The position numbers were made by a program, and so were the translations under genes. The notes beneath the pieces were generated by a model, which saw nothing but the letters and a program-made list of their open reading frames with translations, ran no database searches and had not been told where the DNA came from. This document shows positions 1-8,765 of a stretch of DNA of 40,939 bases, piece by piece. The DNA is from Clostridiales bacterium. Its GTDB lineage: Bacteria > Bacillota > Dethiobacteria > Dethiobacterales > Dethiobacteraceae. The stretch spans positions 1-40,939 of the forward strand of contig JAGXRM010000029.1 in assembly GCA_018335855.1 (NCBI GenBank). The letters run 5' to 3'. Within the stretch, counting starts at the first letter, position 1, and every line of letters starts with the position of its first letter.

Positions 1-1500
1 AGCCTCTTCGCGGAAGACAAACTGGGCAACCAGAAAACGTGGAACTGGACGTTTATTGGTGCTTCACCCCCTGTGATAGCCGGGGAAACCCCGATATTAT
101 ACGGGGTGAGTACCATGACGCCCACTGTTTCCGCGTTTGTAAAAGGCCAGGGGGCGGCAGTTAACTGGGAGAGTATAGTGCTAACTTTAAATGGCACAAC
201 GGTGCTGCATGAAGATGACACAGCCACGGGCAGGATTTGGTATACGCCGACGCAGCCTTTGGCGAACGAGTCATATCATACTGTAGTCCTGTCGGTCAGC
301 GATGAGACAGGGTTGAATGTAACCAGAACCTGGCGGTTCTACACAAACACCTTTCCGGATATGTATGACGCGAACATTAATTTTTGTATCATTTGTCATA
401 AGGTGCCTCCGAGCAGCGATTTACGCGATCTGTATGTAGATGTCCATGCTAAGGAACTCTACTTTGGTGGCGACCACTTAAACAACAACTGCGACAACTG
501 TCATGACTACATTACGGTCAATGCCGGGTGCGGCCAGTGCCACGGCCAGACATACAGTGATGAGGATTACCCGCACGGTTCACGGATGAGGCTATATGAG
601 CCGAAAAATTTCAACGTATATTTCCCGTTGCGTGTCATGCGGAATCGGGAAATGTTTGACTGTGTGATTTGTCACCAGCCGGGGGCGGGGACGCTAAGGA
701 GGCTTGGTGCGCCTCTGAACCATCATGATATTCCTGAATTGCACAAAGCAGAGATTTCGGCATGTTCTGCCTGCCATGCACGCTCCCTGACAAGGGAACA
801 TGCGCGGCCGGGACGGTTTGGTTCCGGCGGGACAATGTTTGACTGTAATACGTGTCACCTGAGCGGCAGTCCGCTGGTTTCTTCGGCTATTGCCGGAAAA
901 AAAACCGGTTGTGACCAATGCCATGAAAATGCTGTGGTAGGCACGGCGCACGCGGAAAAGCATGAGACGGGATTAAAAGGCAAGTGTGCGGAATGCCACG
1001 GTATGAACATGATGAATGAAACGCAGTACCATAACGGAGATTGTTATATTTGTCATGTGACCGATGACCCAACGGTACAGGATGCGGTGTTAAGACAAAA
1101 AGACAGTTGCTTTGACTGCCATGAGCAGCCTCATGGTGTATATATGACCGCAGTACGCGGAGACATTCCTCTTTACGGCGGTGTTACATGGGGACTGCCA
1201 CAAGACGCTGCGGTGTGGGCAGGAGAGAACTGGTTGCCTGAAGAACTGGAAAATGATGCGTCGAAAGTTATCTTCAGCAGTCGGGCCGATTTGGACATAG
1301 CATACGTTTACTTCTTTTACACGCAGGCTATGGAGCAGGCTGGCTGGACATTGCTGGAGAGCAGTTATGCCCTAGGAAGCCCTTATTTTGAGTTAATGTA
1401 CAGGAAAGATCGGCGGTATGCTGCGATATGGTTCTTCCGGGGAGAAATCCCCAACACTGAAGGTAGTTTGAATGCCAGATTACAGATTGCGTACCATTAA
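1..1500 (+). CDS. Decaheme c-type cytochrome with Ig-like repeat (5' partial)
   Basis: The reading frame is open from base 1, so the true start lies upstream; a GTG at 73 is internal. The first residues end an Ig/cadherin-like repeat (N-W-T-F-I motif), and a further full repeat follows to about residue 115 of the visible part. Ten CxxCH heme-binding motifs follow (CIICH, CDNCH, CGQCH, CVICH, CSACH, CNTCH, CDQCH, CAECH, CYICH, CFDCH). The last about 110 residues are heme-free and contain FY...M...GW, shared with the next gene. It should be an exported, surface-exposed electron-transfer protein. It is a close paralogue of the 1604-5005 product: both share HQPGAGT and HARSLTREHAR around hemes 4-5. 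The electron partner is unknown. Role inferred; the heme motifs are seen directly. Confidence 0.93.
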   Translation, partial: SLFAEDKLGNQKTWNWTFIGASPPVIAGETPILYGVSTMTPTVSAFVKGQGAAVNWESIVLTLNGTTVLHEDDTATGRIWYTPTQPLANESYHTVVLSVSDETGLNVTRTWRFYTNTFPDMYDANINFCIICHKVPPSSDLRDLYVDVHAKELYFGGDHLNNNCDNCHDYITVNAGCGQCHGQTYSDEDYPHGSRMRLYEPKNFNVYFPLRVMRNREMFDCVICHQPGAGTLRRLGAPLNHHDIPELHKAEISACSACHARSLTREHARPGRFGSGGTMFDCNTCHLSGSPLVSSAIAGKKTGCDQCHENAVVGTAHAEKHETGLKGKCAECHGMNMMNETQYHNGDCYICHVTDDPTVQDAVLRQKDSCFDCHEQPHGVYMTAVRGDIPLYGGVTWGLPQDAAVWAGENWLPEELENDASKVIFSSRADLDIAYVYFFYTQAMEQAGWTLLESSYALGSPYFELMYRKDRRYAAIWFFRGEIPNTEGSLNARLQIAYH

Positions 1501-1603
1501 GTTGTAGTCTATCACAGTGGTAGTTTTGTATAGCATCAGTTATAAACCGTAAGGTTGTCTAATATGATTATAGCGATATACCCTACAGTTAGGAGGGTCG
1601 GAA

Positions 1604-4600
1604 ATGACGGAAAAAGTACGGCAGGTATATTCCCGTTTACACATAATTACGAGGTCGACAATCATTGTTGCTGTGATCCTGCTTACATTGGCCGGCTTAG
1701 TCTTTGTAGCCGCAGCTGGCAGTGGTATTAGTTTCAGTGGCCAAACCCCGGTCGGAGGAAGCGTGCTTTCCTCGGTGCCGCCTTTGGTATCGTTGGATAT
1801 TGGTGTAAACCAGGGTTTACTGATAGTGGACGATATATTTATGAAACTTAACGGGTCTTCTGTTAATCCATCCTTGGATAGTATCACGGGAGGCTACCGG
1901 CTTTCCTACGTGCCTGGGACACTGGCTAACGGAGTGCATACGGTATATGCCGGGGTCTATGACTCAGTGAAGGGGACTTACGAAACAACGAATTGGAGTT
2001 TCACCGTCGATGCTGCACCAAATGTCCTGGAGCGATATCCGGCCTCAGGCGCTACATTAAACATCTCAAACCCACAGGTGACTTTGCGTGTTAGAGATAC
2101 GTATGACAATCTTAATGCTATGTCTGTTAAAGCCAAGTTAAACGGCAATCCTGTGGCAACCACGTTTAAGTTCAAAGGCTACGAGCAGTATGACTCTTGC
2201 AGTAATACAACGACTTGGATTATCACAGATCGCAAGGAAGGGACGATTAGTCTTGACACCCCTGTGCTGGAGAACGGTACGCATACCGTTGAAGTGAGCA
2301 TTGCTGATACTAATGGGAATGTTTTGGTGGATACATGGTTCTTTGATGTTGTATCACAAGTTAAGTTCAGCAATTTTACACCGGCCAATAATACGGTTAC
2401 CGGTTTATCAAAGCCGACCATTTCTGTACGTGCTGTAGATGGAACGATAGACATGGAGAGTATTGAAATGTTGCTTGACGGTGTAGATGTTACAGCAGGC
2501 ATTACGATTCAGCCTATAGTTAATGGCTATAATATTTCGTATACACCGAGTAGCAATTTATTGGATAAACAATACACCGTAATGGTCAACATGTTTGACA
2601 CATATAAGGGTGTCTATGAGTCCACAAGCTGGAAGTTTACTGTGGATGCTGCTCCAAAGCCCAGCAAGTGGTACCCTGCTAAAGGCAGCACCCTTACATT
2701 CTCTAACCCGAAGATTTCTCTATACGTTAAGGATACATATGATAATTTGAACAGCACATCGGTAAGTGCCAAAATAAACGGAGTTCCCTTCGGTGCGACA
2801 TTCGCATATGAGACTGTTATTGACGCCTGTACCGGGGCTGTGACCGCGATTAAGTATAGAGAAGGGACAATTGAAGTCAACACCTCAGTACTTGAGGATG
2901 GGATTCAGAATGTGGAAATAAGCATTGCGGATGTTGCAGGGAATGTGATGACAGAAACTTGGTCTTTCACTGTAGCTGAACTGCCAAAGATTAGCAGCCT
3001 GTCTCCTGCAAACAAAAGCGAGTTAGCTAGTGCATCCCAGGTATCTGCTGTTGTAACGGATAATGTTGGGGTGGACTGGAATAGCGTAAAGCTTTACATT
3101 AATAACAGTCACGTTCCCCACACCTATGACGAAGCTACAGGAAAGGTTACTTATGACAACGACTTCATAACCGGCAATTACAATGTGAAACTGGAAGCAA
3201 GAGATCTGCGTGGGAACTTGGCTACTTCCAACTGGAGCTTTATTGTCAGTTCAACAGGCCCGACGCTGACAAAATTCTTGTATCTTACAGAAGGTATGAC
3301 AATCACAAATGGTATGCTTAGGTTACATGCTCAACTTAACAGTACGGTTGAAATCAACGATAATGTGATGTTAACGTTAAACGGTGAACCACTGGACTTT
3401 GCTTTCAGATATCAGGGGTATGTTGACTCTTGTACCGGAGTGTACATTATAACTTCCTTAAAAGAAGTATTTGTTGACTATAATAAGAAGGTAGCCGATG
3501 GGGACTTTACCGTTGTACTTACAGCGGAAGACAAATTCGGCAACCTTGCGGCATATACCAGATCGTTTACGGTTCGGACATTTCCTGTAATCTCAAATGT
3601 GGCTCCTTTTAAATATGGTCTACAGGAATTACAGCCAACCATTTCTGCCACTGTGACGGATAATGACTCGTTCCAATCTATTGTCCTAAAATTAAATGGG
3701 GTTGTAGTGGATGCGGATTACAATCCGGGTAACGGAAAGCTTACGTACACTCCGTCTGTACTGCTGGATAATGAGAGCAACTATACAGTTTCCTTGACGG
3801 CTATTGACCGGATTGGACTGACGACTAGCAAAACCTGGGGATTCAATATCAATACGTATCCGGATATGTTGGATTCCAATATAAGTATGTGCTTGCCCTG
3901 CCACGGGAATAAGAGCAACCGGTCGTTACCTTATGAAGCTGTTCACCTAGACTATTTCTGGGATCATTATGGTACTGGTTGCGACTATTGCCATAACTAC
4001 GTCACAGCACTTGACGTTTGCGGCAGATGCCACGATTCCGGGTCGGATCTTTACCAAGCCGATAACTTTCCTCCGCATGGTCTCAATCCTAATAAAAAAT
4101 ACTCGCCGAAAAACACAACTGGTTCCTTCCCACTTAGGGTGACAACCAACAGGGAAAACTGGGATTGCATTATTTGTCACCAGCCCGGGGCGGGCACCAG
4201 ATACAGAGTGTCCGGGTCTACCTTTAGATTGCTAAACAACCACGATATTCCACAGCTGCACGTTGCGCCATTGACGCAGGACAACGAGTCTTGTATCCAA
4301 TGTCACGCAAGGTCACTGACCAGGGAGCATGCGAGGGAAGGGCGTAAGGATCGAGCAGGTCAGACTATTACCTGCCTCACCTGCCATGTGAGTGTAAATA
4401 CGCAGGTGCAGGGTGCGATAGCAGCCAAAGATACGACCTGTACGGCTTGCCATGATATTAACTCGACTTCGGGACACTCTGATATGCATGTTGTCAGCTT
4501 AGGAGACCAGTGTGTTACGTGCCACGGCAATAACATGACTAGCGAGAAAGTATACCATCAGGATGATGGTTGCAAGGGTTGTCACAATAATTCAGAACCT

Positions 4601-5005
4601 CGGGTTCAAAGTGCCATTCAACTGCAAAACCGTACTTGTTTTGGCTGTCATGAGACGCCACATGGTGTGAAGATGACGGTGGTACGTGACGATATTGCCT
4701 TGTATAGTGGCTTGGTTTGGTCGAAGCCGGATCCGGCTGTTGTGTGGGCTGGGGAAGGCTGGCTGCCGGAAGAGTTGAACAATGACATGGCGCTGGTGCT
4801 CTTTAGTGCGGTGGTTTCTCTGGATAAAAATGTTGTCAGTTCCTTCTACAAGTCCGAGATGGTTGGACTTGGTTGGGTGCTTGTGGAAGAATCAGCGGAC
4901 AATGGCGGATTTAGTCTGCTTTACAGAAAAAGCCGCCGTCATTGCCTGATCCGTTATGTCCAGACAGCGGGCGGCGGATACAGGGTGATTACCGCATATA
5001 ACTAG
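1604..5005 (+). CDS. Large decaheme c-type cytochrome with about seven Ig-like repeats
   Basis: This 1133-residue exported protein starts at ATG 1604, 7 bases after a TAGGAGGG ribosome site. A hydrophobic segment at about residues 20-40 is a signal peptide or anchor. Residues about 45-760 hold about seven Ig/cadherin-like repeats, each ending in a W-x-F-x-V type strand. Two roughly 210-residue blocks within them are near copies (both carry TVDAAP and DTYDNLN). Residues about 765-1030 hold ten CxxCH motifs (CLPCH, CDYCH, CGRCH, CIICH, CIQCH, CLTCH, CTACH, CVTCH, CKGCH, CFGCH). The last about 100 residues form the same heme-free tail as in the upstream paralogue. The rigid beta stack may push the heme domain through the thick cell wall; that is inference. 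A strong terminator follows. Confidence 0.93.
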   Translation: MTEKVRQVYSRLHIITRSTIIVAVILLTLAGLVFVAAAGSGISFSGQTPVGGSVLSSVPPLVSLDIGVNQGLLIVDDIFMKLNGSSVNPSLDSITGGYRLSYVPGTLANGVHTVYAGVYDSVKGTYETTNWSFTVDAAPNVLERYPASGATLNISNPQVTLRVRDTYDNLNAMSVKAKLNGNPVATTFKFKGYEQYDSCSNTTTWIITDRKEGTISLDTPVLENGTHTVEVSIADTNGNVLVDTWFFDVVSQVKFSNFTPANNTVTGLSKPTISVRAVDGTIDMESIEMLLDGVDVTAGITIQPIVNGYNISYTPSSNLLDKQYTVMVNMFDTYKGVYESTSWKFTVDAAPKPSKWYPAKGSTLTFSNPKISLYVKDTYDNLNSTSVSAKINGVPFGATFAYETVIDACTGAVTAIKYREGTIEVNTSVLEDGIQNVEISIADVAGNVMTETWSFTVAELPKISSLSPANKSELASASQVSAVVTDNVGVDWNSVKLYINNSHVPHTYDEATGKVTYDNDFITGNYNVKLEARDLRGNLATSNWSFIVSSTGPTLTKFLYLTEGMTITNGMLRLHAQLNSTVEINDNVMLTLNGEPLDFAFRYQGYVDSCTGVYIITSLKEVFVDYNKKVADGDFTVVLTAEDKFGNLAAYTRSFTVRTFPVISNVAPFKYGLQELQPTISATVTDNDSFQSIVLKLNGVVVDADYNPGNGKLTYTPSVLLDNESNYTVSLTAIDRIGLTTSKTWGFNINTYPDMLDSNISMCLPCHGNKSNRSLPYEAVHLDYFWDHYGTGCDYCHNYVTALDVCGRCHDSGSDLYQADNFPPHGLNPNKKYSPKNTTGSFPLRVTTNRENWDCIICHQPGAGTRYRVSGSTFRLLNNHDIPQLHVAPLTQDNESCIQCHARSLTREHAREGRKDRAGQTITCLTCHVSVNTQVQGAIAAKDTTCTACHDINSTSGHSDMHVVSLGDQCVTCHGNNMTSEKVYHQDDGCKGCHNNSEPRVQSAIQLQNRTCFGCHETPHGVKMTVVRDDIALYSGLVWSKPDPAVVWAGEGWLPEELNNDMALVLFSAVVSLDKNVVSSFYKSEMVGLGWVLVEESADNGGFSLLYRKSRRHCLIRYVQTAGGGYRVITAYN

Positions 5006-5009
5006 TGAT

Positions 5010-5050
5010 AAAAGAGGTGGGGCAGTGGTAGCTGCCCCGCCTCTTTTGTA
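5010..5050 (+). terminator. Intrinsic terminator after the decaheme cytochromes
   Basis: A 16-bp stem (5010-5025 with 5032-5047, one G-T wobble) has a 6-base loop and ends in TTTTG. The A-rich left arm mirrors the T-rich right arm, so it may work in both directions. It separates the cytochrome genes from the amidohydrolase. Confidence 0.9.
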
Positions 5051-5091
5051 CAGATAGAGGGATGGCTATAATTTGGTACTGTGCAAGCTAT

Positions 5092-5120
5092 TTACTGGAA
5101 TCGGAATAAGGCATTATAAT
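5092..5120 (+). promoter_or_regulatory. Possible promoter of the amidohydrolase gene
   Basis: A perfect -10 box TATAAT lies at 5115-5120, 39 bases before the start codon and downstream of the preceding terminator. The -35 at the right distance (TTACTG, 5092-5097, 17-base spacer) is weak. A promoter is expected here because the gene follows a terminator. Confidence 0.4.
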
Positions 5121-5158
5121 AGGTATAAAACAAGAGACAGCTTAATAGGAGGTAATAC

Positions 5159-6289
5159 ATGAATCTAAAGACGACGTTAATTGAAACCCGGCGTAAGTTG
5201 CATGCAGCCGCTGAAACGGGTTTTGAGCTTGATAATACAAAAAAACTGCTAAGACAGTTACTGAGTGACATCAGCATCCCTCCTCACGAACAGGCTGGAG
5301 GGCTTATCGCAGAGTTGGGGAGAGGGAAGAGCTGTGTTTTGCTGCGGTCAGATATGGATGCGTTGCCGTTGCAGGATGGGAAAAGTGTATCGTATAGATC
5401 TTTACAGGAAGGTTTCTGCCATGCTTGCGGGCATGATGCCCACATGGCCATGTTGTATGGCGGGGCGCTGCTTCTAAAAGAAGTGCATTTGGCTGGGAAG
5501 GTTCGCTTTATGTTCCAACCGGCAGAGGAATGTCCGCCTGGCGGGGCGCTTGGCATGATAGAAGCCGGTGTGCTGGAGGGCGTGGATATGGCATTTGCCT
5601 TGCATCTGGCTCCATGGTTACCGTATGGTACCATAGGGATTAAAGAGGGAGCGACCATGGCCGCTACGGATAATTTTAAAATAATAATACGGGGCAGGAG
5701 TGGCCATGGCGCTATGCCGCATGAATGTGTGGATGCGGTATTGTCGGCTTCACATGTGGTGACCGGATTGCAAGCGCTTGTGAGCAGGATGGCAGATCCG
5801 CTTGAGCCGCTGGTGATTACGGTGGGGAAGATTTCCGGAGGAACTGCGGCCAATGTAATCGCTGATAGTGTGGTACTGGAAGGTACGGCAAGGACACTCA
5901 GTAGTGAAATGAGAAGTAAACTACCTAACTGGATTGAAAACGTGGCGAAAAATATTTGTGCTGCTTTTGGTGCTGAATGTGAGTTGGATTACATGTTTGG
6001 TTATCCGGTGTTAAGAAACACAAATGGGGGAATAGAAATTGCCGTTGAGGCGGCAAAGAAGGTTGTCGGCGAAGAAAAGATTGTCAGGTTAGATCGTCCT
6101 TTAATGGGTGGAGAAGATTTTGCGTATGTGCTGGAGCGGGTACCGGGAGCATTTATATTCTTAGGAACCGGAGATGAACAGTATCCGTATCCATTACATC
6201 ATCCCTGTTTCGATTTTGATGAAAAGATTCTGCCGGTGGGGGCAGAGCTGTTTAGGGAACTGGCAAAGATTGTACTAAGAGATGCATAG
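5159..6289 (+). CDS. M20D-family amidohydrolase (N-acyl-amino-acid / hippurate hydrolase type)
   Basis: This 376-residue protein has the usual length for the family and starts at ATG 5159 after ATAGGAGGT. It is a cytoplasmic two-metal hydrolase that removes an acyl group from an N-acyl amino acid or splits a small peptide; substrate choice cannot be read from sequence. Metal-site motifs are in order: SDMDALPL, HACGHDAH (Cys and His ligands), PAEE followed by GG, the lid-domain motif SGHGAMPH, GGEDFAY, and PLHHPCFDFDE near the end. It appears to be a single-gene unit between a terminator and the etf operon, with no visible link to the cytochromes. Other possible names are IAA-amino-acid hydrolase or thermostable carboxypeptidase. 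Confidence 0.93.
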   Translation: MNLKTTLIETRRKLHAAAETGFELDNTKKLLRQLLSDISIPPHEQAGGLIAELGRGKSCVLLRSDMDALPLQDGKSVSYRSLQEGFCHACGHDAHMAMLYGGALLLKEVHLAGKVRFMFQPAEECPPGGALGMIEAGVLEGVDMAFALHLAPWLPYGTIGIKEGATMAATDNFKIIIRGRSGHGAMPHECVDAVLSASHVVTGLQALVSRMADPLEPLVITVGKISGGTAANVIADSVVLEGTARTLSSEMRSKLPNWIENVAKNICAAFGAECELDYMFGYPVLRNTNGGIEIAVEAAKKVVGEEKIVRLDRPLMGGEDFAYVLERVPGAFIFLGTGDEQYPYPLHHPCFDFDEKILPVGAELFRELAKIVLRDA

Positions 6290-6453
6290 TATCGCATGAA
6301 TACTTATAATAGTTAATATTTATCAAATAGAACTATATTTTTAATTTTTAAAAAACAAGGAAGGAATATTCTAAAAACTGTCGAAAAGAAAACAAGGGTA
6401 AAATTTGCTGCCTAGTTACAATAAAAGATTATATTAGGGAGGGTGAGGATAAT

Positions 6454-7242
6454 TTGGAAATGATTGTTTGTATTAAACAAGTACCGGATACAACAGACGT
6501 GAAAATTGATCCTGAGAAAGGTACGTTGATACGTGAAGGCGTACCGAGTATTGTGAACCCGTTTGATAAAAACGCGGTTGAGGCTGCTTTAAAGATTAGG
6601 GAAGAAAAGGGCGGTAAGGTTACTGTTATTACCATGGGGCCGCCGCAGGCTGTGGACGCTTTACGGGAATGTTTGGCCATGGGAGCAGATGACGCTATTC
6701 TGCTTAGTGACCGTGCGTTTGCCAGTTCCGACACATGGGCTACATCCTATACGTTGGCCATGGGTATTAAAAAAGTGGGCAACCCGGATATTATCTTTTG
6801 TGGTAAGCAGGCGATTGACGGTGACACTGCACAGGTGGGACCGGGAATTGCAGAGCATTTGGGGCTGCCGCAGGTAACGTATGTTCAGAAAATTAAAGAA
6901 GTAAAAGAAGACGGCATGATTGTGGAGCGTTCTATAGAAGGCGGTTATGAAGTCGTTAGTGTTGGCATGCCTGTAATGATTGCTGTGGATAAATCCATTA
7001 ACGAGCCGCGTTTTCCCACGATGATGGGGACGATGAAAGCTCATAAAAAAGAAATTCCCACTTGGGGCCTGGCAGAGCTGGGCGCTGATGAAGATAAGTT
7101 GGGTATGAACGGTTCTCCCACGCGGGTGAAACGTATTTTTGCTCCTGAGCGTAAGGGACAGGGCGAAATGATTCAGGGTGATGATGAGAGCGAAGTTTGC
7201 GCGTTGCTTATTGAGAAGTTGCGCGATAAAAAAGTAGTTTAG
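6454..7242 (+). CDS. etfB: Electron transfer flavoprotein subunit beta
   Basis: EtfB (262 aa) pairs with EtfA to carry electrons between NADH, ferredoxin, acyl-CoA or similar dehydrogenases and the quinone/cytochrome side. The N-terminus IVCIKQVPDT is typical of the family. The segment GKQAIDGDTAQVGP carries the DGDTAQVGP form found in electron-bifurcating EtfB rather than the DDD-type form of plain ETFs, which suggests NAD(H) binding and bifurcation (inference). The start is TTG 6454 or ATG 6460: GGGAGGGTGAGG at 6437-6448 fits either, and TTG sits at the tighter spacing. etfA follows after 13 bases. No acyl-CoA dehydrogenase or lactate dehydrogenase partner lies in the window. Confidence 0.95.
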   Translation: MEMIVCIKQVPDTTDVKIDPEKGTLIREGVPSIVNPFDKNAVEAALKIREEKGGKVTVITMGPPQAVDALRECLAMGADDAILLSDRAFASSDTWATSYTLAMGIKKVGNPDIIFCGKQAIDGDTAQVGPGIAEHLGLPQVTYVQKIKEVKEDGMIVERSIEGGYEVVSVGMPVMIAVDKSINEPRFPTMMGTMKAHKKEIPTWGLAELGADEDKLGMNGSPTRVKRIFAPERKGQGEMIQGDDESEVCALLIEKLRDKKVV

Positions 7243-7255
7243 GAGGTGAAGCATA

Positions 7256-8458
7256 ATGGCTGTTAAAATTATTGCAGAAGAATGTATCGGTTGTGAGTCC
7301 TGTATAGATGCTTGTCCGTTTCCAGGCGCGATTGTCATGGATGACGGCATTGCTAAGCTAACTGATAAGTGCAATGGTTGCGGCGCGTGCGCCGACGCCT
7401 GTGCGGTAGAGGCAATATTGGTTGAAGAAACGGAAGTTAAGAGCGGTATTGATATTAATGATTATAAAGGCGTATGGGTCTTTATTGAACAGCGTGATAA
7501 CCATATCGCTAATGTATCATTGGAACTTATATGTGAGGGTCGTAAGCTGGCTAATGAACTGGGTACAGAACTGGCCGGTGTTGTCCTTGGTGACGGCGTT
7601 GAAGAACTGACCAAATACTGCTTTGCCTATGGTGCCGATAAAGCGTATCTGGTGGATGGACCGGTATTTAAAGACTACCGTACCGACTCTTACACCGATG
7701 TTATTGTTGAAATGATTAACAGATACAAACCGGAAGTTGTATTGTTTGGTGCGACCAATAACGGTCGTGACTTTGCAGCCAGAATCGCTGTCCGGGTTCA
7801 TGCCGGCCTGACTGCTGACTGTACGGAGCTGGGAATTGACCCGGAGACCAAACAATTGATGCAAACGCGTCCTGCGTTTGGCGGCAATATTATGGCGACA
7901 ATTATCTGTCCGAATCATCGCCCGCAGATGGCTACCGTTCGTCCGAAGGTTATGAAAAAGGTTGAGCCTGATTTTACGAAGACCGGAGAAATTATCCGTG
8001 TTGAGAATAGTGTGAAGGAAGAAGATGTAACCACAAAGATTCTTGAGATTATCGAGCATGCTACCAAGATGATTAACCTGTCGGAAGCCGAAATTATTGT
8101 GTCCGGCGGCCGGGGTATCGGTGGGCCTGAAAACTATTACCTGATTGAGAATTTGGCTGAAGTTCTGGGCGGCGCTGCCGGTGCATCCCGGGCGGCTGTG
8201 GATGCCGGTTGGGTACCGCATTACAGACAGGTTGGCCAGACAGGTAAGACGGTGGCTCCGAAGCTGTATGTAGCTTGTGGGATTTCCGGTGCGATTCAGC
8301 ATTTGGCCGGAATGCAGACATCCGATGTGATTGTGGCGATTAACAAAGATCCGGAAGCGCCAATTTTTAAGGTGGCAACGTTTGGGATCGTTGGAGACAT
8401 TCATAAGGTTGTGCCTTTGTTGACTAAGAAGTTTAAAGAGTTAAAGGAAGCAAACTAA
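7256..8458 (+). CDS. etfA: Electron transfer flavoprotein subunit alpha with N-terminal 2[4Fe-4S] ferredoxin domain
   Basis: This 400-residue EtfA is about 70-80 residues longer than a plain EtfA. The extra N-terminal part has two CxxCxxCxxxC clusters (CIGCESCIDAC and CNGCGACADAC) in the first about 55 residues. Such ferredoxin-fused EtfA is known from the caffeyl-CoA reductase and lactate dehydrogenase Etf complexes of acetogens. The C-terminal FAD-binding signature (VGQTGKT, ACGISGAIQH, then AINKD) is intact. The start ATG 7256 follows an ideal AGGAGGTGAAG. A terminator stands 45 bases after the stop, so etfBA is a two-gene unit. The missing dehydrogenase, with cytochrome operons on both sides, leaves its electron partner open. 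Confidence 0.96.
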   Translation: MAVKIIAEECIGCESCIDACPFPGAIVMDDGIAKLTDKCNGCGACADACAVEAILVEETEVKSGIDINDYKGVWVFIEQRDNHIANVSLELICEGRKLANELGTELAGVVLGDGVEELTKYCFAYGADKAYLVDGPVFKDYRTDSYTDVIVEMINRYKPEVVLFGATNNGRDFAARIAVRVHAGLTADCTELGIDPETKQLMQTRPAFGGNIMATIICPNHRPQMATVRPKVMKKVEPDFTKTGEIIRVENSVKEEDVTTKILEIIEHATKMINLSEAEIIVSGGRGIGGPENYYLIENLAEVLGGAAGASRAAVDAGWVPHYRQVGQTGKTVAPKLYVACGISGAIQHLAGMQTSDVIVAINKDPEAPIFKVATFGIVGDIHKVVPLLTKKFKELKEAN

Positions 8459-8502
8459 GTTGTAAATTCCAAAAATTAAAAGCGTAAACAATTGTGTGGA
8501 GG

Positions 8503-8532
8503 GCGGGAAGCGTAGGCTTCCCGCTTATTTTT
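8503..8532 (+). terminator. Intrinsic terminator of etfBA
   Basis: A perfect 9-bp GC-rich stem (GCGGGAAGC at 8503-8511 with 8516-8524) has a 4-base loop and is followed by TTATTTTT. Confidence 0.92.
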
Positions 8533-8765
8533 GTCTGAGTTGTTAAGGAAAAGTAACGTTTTTACGACAAATTATTGACGGAATGCTAATAATTGAGAGG
8601 AATTTCCTAGGTTGGCAGCGAATACGTAAACTGTAAAAGAACTTTTAGTAACTTGTTGTTTTTTTGCATATAAGGAAAGTTCTTGTATTCACAAGCAGGA
8701 TGTTTAACCTGGGAAGGAATTTGGCAACGGGAACTGGCTAAAGGGGGAAGCGGTAGCGCAACAGC
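8533..8765 (+). other. Leader region before the NHL/hexaheme operon
   Basis: This non-coding stretch precedes the surface-cytochrome operon and must hold its promoter, but no convincing -35/-10 pair is seen (a TTGACG at 8575-8580 lacks a good -10). It contains a 9-bp inverted repeat, AAGAACTTT at 8637-8645 with AAAGTTCTT at 8676-8684. Immediately before the ATG is GGGGGAAGCGGTAGC, partly shared with the leader of the second NHL gene. No known riboswitch consensus could be matched. Confidence 0.4.

Noticed and set aside
6405-6434. TTGCTG / TTATAT promoter for etfB
   Set aside because: An 18-base spacer and weak boxes would place the transcription start on the ribosome site.
7517-8404. Long minus-strand frame inside etfA
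   Set aside because: It is a shadow of the plus-strand codon pattern; no ribosome site and no recognisable product. The same holds for other antisense frames in aroA, dapF and the amidohydrolase.
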